Assembly (NCBI GenBank): GCA_004352715.1
Contig: SCFE01000101.1
Coordinates: 1,002,417 to 1,066,416, forward strand
DNA from: Hofstenia miamia
Lineage: Eukaryota > Xenacoelomorpha > Acoela
Direction of reading: 5' to 3'
DNA: 64,000 nt
The notes beneath the pieces are model-generated. The model was not told the origin of the DNA. It searched no databases and saw only the letters and a program-made list of their open reading frames with translations. Of the stretch, positions 58,273-64,000 are shown one piece after another. The position numbers were made by a program, and so were the translations under genes. Positions within the stretch are counted from its first letter, which is position 1; the number at the start of each line of letters is the position of its first letter.

Positions 58273-59390
58273 CTAAAAAGAATTTTTAAGGATTCTAATA
58301 TATGTATATATATATATATCTTTACTAATGAAAAAGAGGATCAAAATATATCAACCAAAAAGAATGTAAAGCGCATTACTTTAGAAATCGTTTATATGTC
58401 GATAAACGTTTTATATTTCAGCAGAATGCTCAGTTCTATGATGAGGTGCCATCACACACTGCGCTTCTATACAATTGCAGCTTTTTTTTAAAACTGCTAT
58501 CGAGTTCAATGCACATCATACATCAACTTTTAGCAAATATGTGACCAATCTGCAATGTTGATCTCAAATAAGCCTTAAGAAACCTACTATTTCCTGGCTT
58601 GATTATAACATCAAATTTTACATAAAGTATGTATACTAATACTACGTTTGTCATAACATTATTGATAAGCGAAACGTGTAAATAGATCACCAAGGTAACG
58701 TTTTAAAAAGTTTTTAACTAGGGTAAAAGGTAAAAAAGACAAAAACCTTGAACTTGCAAATATCTTAGAGCTACAATTTGCTTAATTTTTAACTGAGTTT
58801 GCAATGGGTCATGGGCAAATTTTTTACTATGAACAATATTAGACATGAGTTGGATAGGAGTCTAGCTAGAATTTGCGTTTGGATGCATGGTGTCTATAAA
58901 AACGATGACATTGGGCAATGTGCGTTTAAAAAGGTTACCCTTCAAATTACCACAAGTTTTGTTGGTATGCGCCAAGGGTTTACTAAGGTAATTGATATAT
59001 GGTAGGCCTATGAAAAAACGCAACGTTCACGTGTCTCTTAACCGATGCTTCCAGTATATTAATTATGAAAAGACTTATTAGCATGAAATAAATAGAAAGT
59101 TTTCAAGAAATAAATTTGATTGCACAAAAAATTATAAACAAATATCTATCGACTAACATAGAAATCCGAACTTCAAAAAAGTGGCCGGTAATGAATATAT
59201 AAGTTAAATGAAATACTAAGTAGAATTCAATTACAATAAAAAAATAACAAATTATGCTGCAGATTTAATGAATAAAAACATTTAAAGTATTAAAATAATA
59301 AATAAACAAATAATCAGATCTTAAGTTTTTTATTTTTAATGAGAGTTTTGGATCAATGTAACCTCAATTTCATTCAAAAAACATTCATTC

Positions 59391-59394
<4 letters not shown>
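58273..59394. other. 5' part of intron F2-F3, no gene seen
   Basis: The interval is AT-rich with short open frames only and a short (TA)n at about 58303-58318. I see no domain, splice-bounded exon or transposon end. Confidence 0.45.
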
Positions 59395-59424
<30 letters not shown>

Positions 59425-60052
59425 NNNNNNNNNNNNNNNNNNNNNNNNNNNNNNNNNNNNNNNNNNNNNNNNNNNNNNNNNNNNNNNNNNNNNNNNNNNN
59501 NNNNNNNNNNNNNNNNNNNNNNNNNNNNNNNNNNNNNNNNNNNNNNNNNNNNNNNNNNNNNNNNNNNNNNNNNNNNNNNNNNNNNNNNNNNNNNNNNNNN
59601 NNNNNNNNNNNNNNNNNNNNNNNNNNNNNNNNNNNNNNNNNNNNNNNNNNNNNNNNNNNNNNNNNNNNNNNNNNNNNNNNNNNNNNNNNNNNNNNNNNNN
59701 NNNNNNNNNNNNNNNNNNNNNNNNNNNNNNNNNNNNNNNNNNNNNNNNNNNNNNNNNNNNNNNNNNNNNNNNNNNNNNNNNNNNNNNNNNNNNNNNNNNN
59801 NNNNNNNNNNNNNNNNNNNNNNNNNNNNNNNNNNNNNNNNNNNNNNNNNNNNNNNNNNNNNNNNNNNNNNNNNNNNNNNNNNNNNNNNNNNNNNNNNNNN
59901 NNNNNNNNNNNNNNNNNNNNNNNNNNNNNNNNNNNNNNNNNNNNNNNNNNNNNNNNNNNNNNNNNNNNNNNNNNNNNNNNNNNNNNNNNNNNNNNNNNNN
60001 NNNNNNNNNNNNNNNNNNNNNNNNNNNNNNNNNNNNNTAATAATAATAATAA
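59395..60052. repeat. (TA)n, gap of 613 N, (TAA)n
   Basis: A (TA)n tract runs into a gap at 59425-60037 and the other side resumes as (TAA)n. The two flanking repeats differ, so the gap cannot be one uninterrupted microsatellite. It could hide the 5' part of the LINE tail that follows. Confidence 0.7.
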
Positions 60053-60330
60053 TAGCAGTACCAAAGGACAGATATGTAGAAAGCAAGGAGAAACAGAAGA
60101 TAGACAAGTACAGGGAGTTGGCAGAGGAAATAGAAAGGTTGTGGAAGTTAAAGAAGGTTGAAGTACTCCCGGTAGTAGTAGGAGCACTAGGGGCAGTGAG
60201 TAAGAAGCATAAGGGATACTTGGAGGAGTTAGGGAGTACCAAAGTAGGGAAGGGCAGTAGCACAGAAGGCAACATTGTTAGGTACAGCTAGAGTCCTGAG
60301 GAAAGCTCCCAGACTCCATGGGAACTGGTG
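60038..60330 (+). mobile_element. Relic of a non-LTR retrotransposon C-terminus
   Basis: From about 60058 a frame reads VPKDRYVESKEKQKIDKY and then EVLPVVVGALGAV. A one-base frame change near 60265 restores TLLGTARVLRKAP before a stop at about 60327. The PVVVGALG and LLGTARVLRK blocks resemble the C-terminal region of R2/R4-type retrotransposon polyproteins; this is from memory of the family, not a search. The segment follows a (TAA)n run and gap, so only this tail is visible. It is not functional. Confidence 0.5.
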
Positions 60331-60389
60331 AGTTCCCCGAGCTGAGAGGGATACAGCATTTTATTAGAATCACTCATAATTTCTGGGAT

Positions 60390-61510
60390 AATTTGCAGAT
60401 AGGAAAGACAGAAGTACCACTGATGCTCTTTTGTGGACAGTTAATTATATTATCTCTGATAAAAGAAACACCGTTGTATTAGCTATATTTTTAGAGTACT
60501 CTAGCGCGTTCAACACCGTTCTCCAAAATAAATTGTTGAATAATATCAAGCAGCACGATCAGTGGATGACAACCTGGCTAAAGGAGTATATGCCAGGCTT
60601 GCAACAAATAGTAAAAGTAAATAATGGCTGTTCTGATCCTATAGTGGTTGAAGTGTTTATGATACAAATGATATCAACATAAATACTGTTCATGATATTA
60701 ATGCTATTGATGCTGATCTCAGTAAATATTCTGATGACACTCGTTTCTTGACAGCAATTAGACGCGATACTGCAAACCATGACTATATGCATTATGCAGA
60801 ATCCGTTAGCAGAATATATCAAATGTCCATAAATAAAAAGTCCCTCTAAATCTGTTGAACTGTGTTTTCATACTACAGTTTCTGAAGTCTACAAACATGT
60901 TGTTGATCGTAGATTAGATATCAACTATAAAGATGTTCCCCGATCTACGTTTACTAAATACATCGGAGTGTACCTGCATGAAAATCTGACATGGAAAAAA
61001 CATGTAACGTATGCTGCATCCAAACTAAATTACCAAATCAAACCCTTCTCCTTTATCCTGACTTAACTTGATAAGCCAAAACGTTGGTTTATTTTTAATG
61101 TTTACGTATTACCAATATGGCTTTATGCTTGTGAAGTCTGGATTAACTGCTCAAGATAGGAAAATTATCTCCAAACCCTTAAAGCTGTTTGCACGAAAAG
61201 CGAATATTGATAAAGGAGCGTTATCTGATGCAATTAATCTTGCTTTCAAAAGACAGGTTTAAGCTACTGTCTCCAGAATTTTTAACGATTCAACACACTC
61301 ACTCCATGGTCAGTTACATAACGACACTAGATCCAACAGAAGTACTCGATTTGGACGACTACCAGTTGCAAGAACTGAATTAATGAAAAGTCATTCCGAT
61401 TTGCTGCGGCGAAATATATTACATATGACTTGATTCCTGATTTTGTTTAGTGTCTTTAATTTTCCTATTTAGTGCTTCGGCACTACAGGCAATAAAACGA
61501 TTTTATTATT
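60390..61510 (+). mobile_element. Degenerate LINE (CR1/L2-like), 3' portion
   Basis: Plus-strand reading frames, broken by stops and shifts, spell reverse-transcriptase landmarks. Near 60495 is FLEYSSAFNTV, which matches the palm motif usually seen as LDYSSAFNT. Near 60690-60760 is a decayed DTRF segment that may be the remains of the YxDD region. Near 60950 is YIGVYLHENLTWKKH, the post-RT motif. Near 61330 is TRSNRSTRFGRLPVARTEL, typical of the C-terminus of CR1/L2-type proteins. The element ends in GGCAATAAAACGA followed by a TTA repeat, as expected of a LINE 3' end. It is dead and 5'-truncated. The exact clade is inferred. Confidence 0.65.
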
Positions 61511-61738
61511 ATTATNNNNNNNNNNNNNNNNNNNNNNNNNNNNNNNNNNNNNNNNNNNNNNNNNNNNNNNNNNNNNNNNNNNNNNNNNNNNNNNNNNNNN
61601 NNNNNNNNNNNNNNNNNNNNNNNNNNNNNNNNNNNNNNNNNNNNNNNNNNNNNNNNNNNNNNNNNNNNNNNNNNNNNNNNNNNNNNNNNNNNNNNNNNNN
61701 NNNNNNNNNNNNNNNNNNNNNNNNNNNNNNNNNNNNNN

Positions 61739-61771
<33 letters not shown>

Positions 61772-61792
61772 GAAGCTGTGAGAAGTAATAAC

Positions 61793-61826
<34 letters not shown>
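61499..61826. repeat. (TTA)n tail with gap, then (TA)n
   Basis: A TTA-repeat runs into an unsequenced gap (61516-61738) and resumes as TTA to about 61770. A (TA)n tract follows at about 61796-61824. The TTA part looks like the 3' tail of the LINE that ends just before it. The TA part sits next to the F2 donor. Confidence 0.7.
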
Positions 61827-61829
<3 letters not shown>

Positions 61830-61841
61830 CAATAAATATAC

Positions 61842-62096
61842 CTGTATGTACTGGAGTGTTAGTAATTTTCTCACCAAAAACACTTTGATAAACAGCCCTG
61901 ACATCAATTGTGTAATTTTCACTGGCATTTAAGGAGGGAAATGTGTGAGGACTTGTGACAGTTGCATATGAACAAGATCCTGCCCCTGTTAAATATATAC
62001 ATGCTTCAAAAGAAGTAGATGTCGAATCTTCAGTGATTGTGATGGTAATATTATCATCATACTGACTATCAATAGTTACCGTTGGTTCAGAAGGCG
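61842..62096 (-). CDS. FN3 exon F2 of the adhesion locus
   Basis: This 255-nt exon encodes 85 residues with phase 1 on both sides (tttag acceptor, ACAG/gtatat donor). It lacks an internal ATG, so a simple start-to-stop search misses it. It starts APSEPTV, followed by DDNITITIT, the cysteine pair in EACIYLTGAGSC, the strand-F motif ENYTIDVRAVYQ and the end NTPVHT. Both sequons (NIT and NYT) are present. A (TA)n tract begins about 15 nt after the donor. The last 74 nt of this exon and the following intron recur in inverted orientation at 57845-57950. Confidence 0.85.
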
Positions 62097-62810
62097 CTAA
62101 ATCAGCTCAATAAAATCTACTGAAGTAATTATTGTTTTAGTCGTATGAATATAATTATTCTTAATGATTTCATAATTATATATATATATATATATAATTT
62201 ATATTTATGTAAAATTCTTTTTCAAATCTTTCTAAAAGGTTTGTTTAGAATTAAATTAAAATTATATAATAATATTGCCAATGAATTTCAAATGATAACA
62301 TTGAGAACTACTTAATGTATCTTTTCTTATGCCTAAATTTGCTTTAAACGCAAGAAGACAAGTATATGTTGTAAATCAGTGAGCACATTATATGTACTAT
62401 TGTTCAAATGTAACTTGCAAAGTAATTATTTAATTTCCTACTGAAAGGGGTCTCACTTTTATATTATTTTCTTAATACCTTTTCAAAAGACATAAAAAAT
62501 ACGAGGTTCTTGGCAATTACCCCTTGCCCCTTAATGCCGGTACTGATTTCATGATTCTGCCATAAACTGTCTTGATATTGCTAATTTCTATTTTTATAGA
62601 AATACATGTGAACCAGTGATGGTTGGCTTAAAATGAAGTCTTGATTCAAAAGTGCTACATAGGATTTTCTAAAACGTTATGAAAGCAAATGACATTAGAT
62701 TTAGACCCAAAAGCTGAGTTGAGAAAGGTTATCATTTGCATAACATTAAAATTGAGCCATTTGCTGATGTTTTACATGTACCACATGTAATCAGTAATTA
62801 AAAGACATAC
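62097..62810. other. Intron F1-F2, no gene seen
   Basis: The interval is AT-rich with a short (TA)n run near 62177-62195. I see no coding or transposon signature. Confidence 0.5.
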
Positions 62811-63062
62811 CGGTGAAAGTTGTGTTAATAGCTGTGTAACTTTTCAAATTCTGATAAATTGCTCTTGCCTGAACTGTATAATTTTCACTGGCAGTTAAAT
62901 ATAGAAATTCTTTTGGACTTGTTACAGTTCCGAATGTACACGATCCTGAACTTGTTAAATACAAGCAAGCTTCAAAGGAACTGGATGTTGAAGTTGCAGT
63001 AATGGATATGGTAATTGAATCTTTACCTTGAGCAGCTATATTTATTGTTGGAGCAGAGGGGC
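62811..63062 (-). CDS. FN3 exon F1 of the adhesion locus
   Basis: This 252-nt exon encodes 84 residues and is bounded by a tttag acceptor and a gtatgt donor, both phase 1. The domain starts GPSAPT, has the cysteine pair in ACLYLTSSGSC, then the FN3 strand-F signature ENYTVQARAIYQ, and ends INTTFTG. The first sequon typical of the array (DNIT) is replaced by DSIT, so only the NYT and NTT sequons remain. It is one codon shorter than most other copies and is the 5'-most complete copy visible. FN3 domains are about 90-residue beta sandwiches in cell-surface proteins; the specific ligand is unknown. Confidence 0.8.
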
Positions 63063-63979
63063 CTAAATTACTTCGGTAACGCTTCCCCAACTATATGAAA
63101 ATGTAATGAAAACATATATAAACAGCATAATTAAGCCGAAAACATATTAATAAATTGTTGGTCTTTTATGTAAATTGCCATTTTTTGGAATCTTGCTTAG
63201 AAAAGTATGTGATCTAAATCGTTTGATCAGCATTTGCAAATAATCAAAGCCCGTAATAATTTGGTCTTGAATCTTTGCTACATCGAAATTTTAAGTGTGG
63301 ATAATTTCAATTTTGTTGGTCTGGTTTAGATTTTATAGTAAAATTTGTATTTATCAAACAAATTGATATAAAAAATACTGAATAGTTGAATCATTATTTA
63401 AATTTAGATTTCCTTATTCTATTTGGGTCTCATGATGTAGTTCCATTAGCAAAATATGCAGGGTTTAAAAAAATAAGCTATTACCAATATAAATATTTAG
63501 AGTTAAATGTCTCATTAAATTCAAGTAGAAATGTAGTCAATAAATTATTCTTTTGACAAAATTCTAAATATTATAAAAGTAACTAAGGGTAAGTTAGTGG
63601 ATTAAAACAGTTCTAATAGATGAGTTATTCTTAAATTTGCAGAATCTAATTTTACATACATATAAACTGGTTTAGTCTATATTTCTAGAAAAATACACGT
63701 ATTTATATTTTCTATTAATCAATTCTTTAATAAGGTTTTTCAGTAAAATTATATTTTAATTACATTAGTTGGTTTAGTTTCGTTGTATTCGTATGAGAGA
63801 TGAAATACATAAAAAAAATCACCATTATAAAGCATTAATCTGCTCTATATTGCTGTAGTATTTAACCTTTTTTAGCACTTAAAGATTAATAGTTTTGAGA
63901 GAAAATTATTGTCTCAACATTGGATAATTTTTTCTTTACATCATTTTCAAACATTGATTGCAAAAATGAATAAAATTAC
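63063..63979. other. Non-coding AT-rich stretch upstream of F1
   Basis: This interval is about 75% A/T with stops in all frames. I see no exon-like segment, transposon terminus or repeat array in it. It is probably the intron 5' of exon F1. Confidence 0.5.
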
Positions 63980-64000
63980 CGCATATTTTAGTAGTAATCT
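63980..64000 (-). CDS. Possible 3' end of a further upstream exon
   Basis: The minus strand shows a good donor (GCG followed by gtaatt). Its coding side reads ITTKIC in phase 1, the same phase as all the FN3 exons. Array exons end with a Thr-rich stretch before the donor, so this could be the tail of another FN3 exon, but only about 20 nt are visible. The assignment rests on position, phase and donor consensus alone. Confidence 0.3.

Larger units (their letters stand above)
3850..64000 (-). other. Locus model: multi-exon FN3-array plus cadherin protein gene
   Basis: Twenty exons on the minus strand fit a single transcript. Fourteen FN3 exons (63062 down to 19752) are followed by six cadherin exons (19671 down to 3850). 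All junctions are phase 1 except C5-C6, which is phase 0, and codons split across introns rebuild sensible residues; for example C1 to C2 gives FSIDIISGQLYL, a typical cadherin strand. FN3 and cadherin modules are extracellular adhesion or ligand-binding domains, so the product is probably a very large secreted or single-pass membrane protein. No initiator exon, signal peptide, transmembrane segment or stop codon is seen, so both ends lie outside the window or in gaps. Two adjacent genes rather than one remain possible, because the F14-C1 junction rests only on phase and on an intron of about 80 nt. C4 carries a frameshift, so the allele or assembly may be defective. Confidence 0.55.

Noticed and set aside
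59339-60275. Open frames of 230-300 codons across the gap at 59425-60037
   Set aside because: Produced by N runs plus TA/TAA repeats; the Leu/Pro-rich minus-strand end is antisense to the LINE relic.
60559-60822. 87-codon minus-strand frame
   Set aside because: Antisense of the LINE RT relic, with no domain resemblance.
1-64000. tRNA, rRNA or other structured RNA genes
   Set aside because: I saw no A/B-box-bearing cloverleaf or rRNA-like segment; a covariance-model scan would be needed to exclude divergent ones.

Overview
The window is AT-rich eukaryotic DNA from an animal. The evidence is coding sequence split into small exons with GT-AG (one GC-AG) borders, cadherin and fibronectin type III (FN3) ectodomain modules, a rhodopsin-class GPCR exon, and many Tc1/mariner elements and non-LTR retrotransposon relics. 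An invertebrate is likely from the base composition and transposon mix, but I cannot name the species. Nothing prokaryotic (operons, RBS, CRISPR) is present.

The main content is one large locus on the minus strand, read from high to low coordinates. From about 64.0 to 19.75 kb I can place 14 FN3 exons (F1-F14 in transcript order) plus a possible partial exon at the right edge. Almost all are 255 nt, every one begins and ends in intron phase 1, and each encodes one FN3 domain. F1-F12 share a conserved cysteine pair and usually two N-glycosylation sequons. From 19.67 to 3.85 kb six exons (C1-C6) encode cadherin repeats, and reading phase matches across every neighbouring junction from F14 to C6. 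The simplest reading is a giant extracellular adhesion or receptor protein with an FN3 array on the N-terminal side and cadherin repeats on the C-terminal side. Neither the start nor the membrane/cytoplasmic end is in the window. C4 contains a frameshift.

The long introns hold everything else. The F5-F6 intron contains a same-strand class A GPCR exon with a frameshift in a 7-A run (48.5-49.3 kb). It also contains a complete but defective Tc1 element (46.1-47.4 kb), a mariner C-terminal relic and a BED-finger relic. The F9-F10 intron contains two Tc1-like elements, a Tigger/pogo-like MITE and a fold-back repeat. The F7-F8 intron contains a Tc1-like element with both ends. The F3-F4 intron contains a minus-strand LINE, and the F2-F3 intron contains two plus-strand LINE fragments. 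The 10-kb C3-C4 intron holds a plus-strand LINE relic and GC-richer hAT-like repeat clusters. A truncated mariner and a decayed copy of exon C5 lie between C5 and C6.

Nearly all assembly gaps abut (TA)n or (TTA)n tracts, and several of these tracts lie just downstream of FN3 exon donors. Two single-N joins flank suspicious duplications: an exact 247-bp tandem copy, and an inverted copy of the end of F2. Exon number and order in the FN3 array should therefore be treated as provisional.
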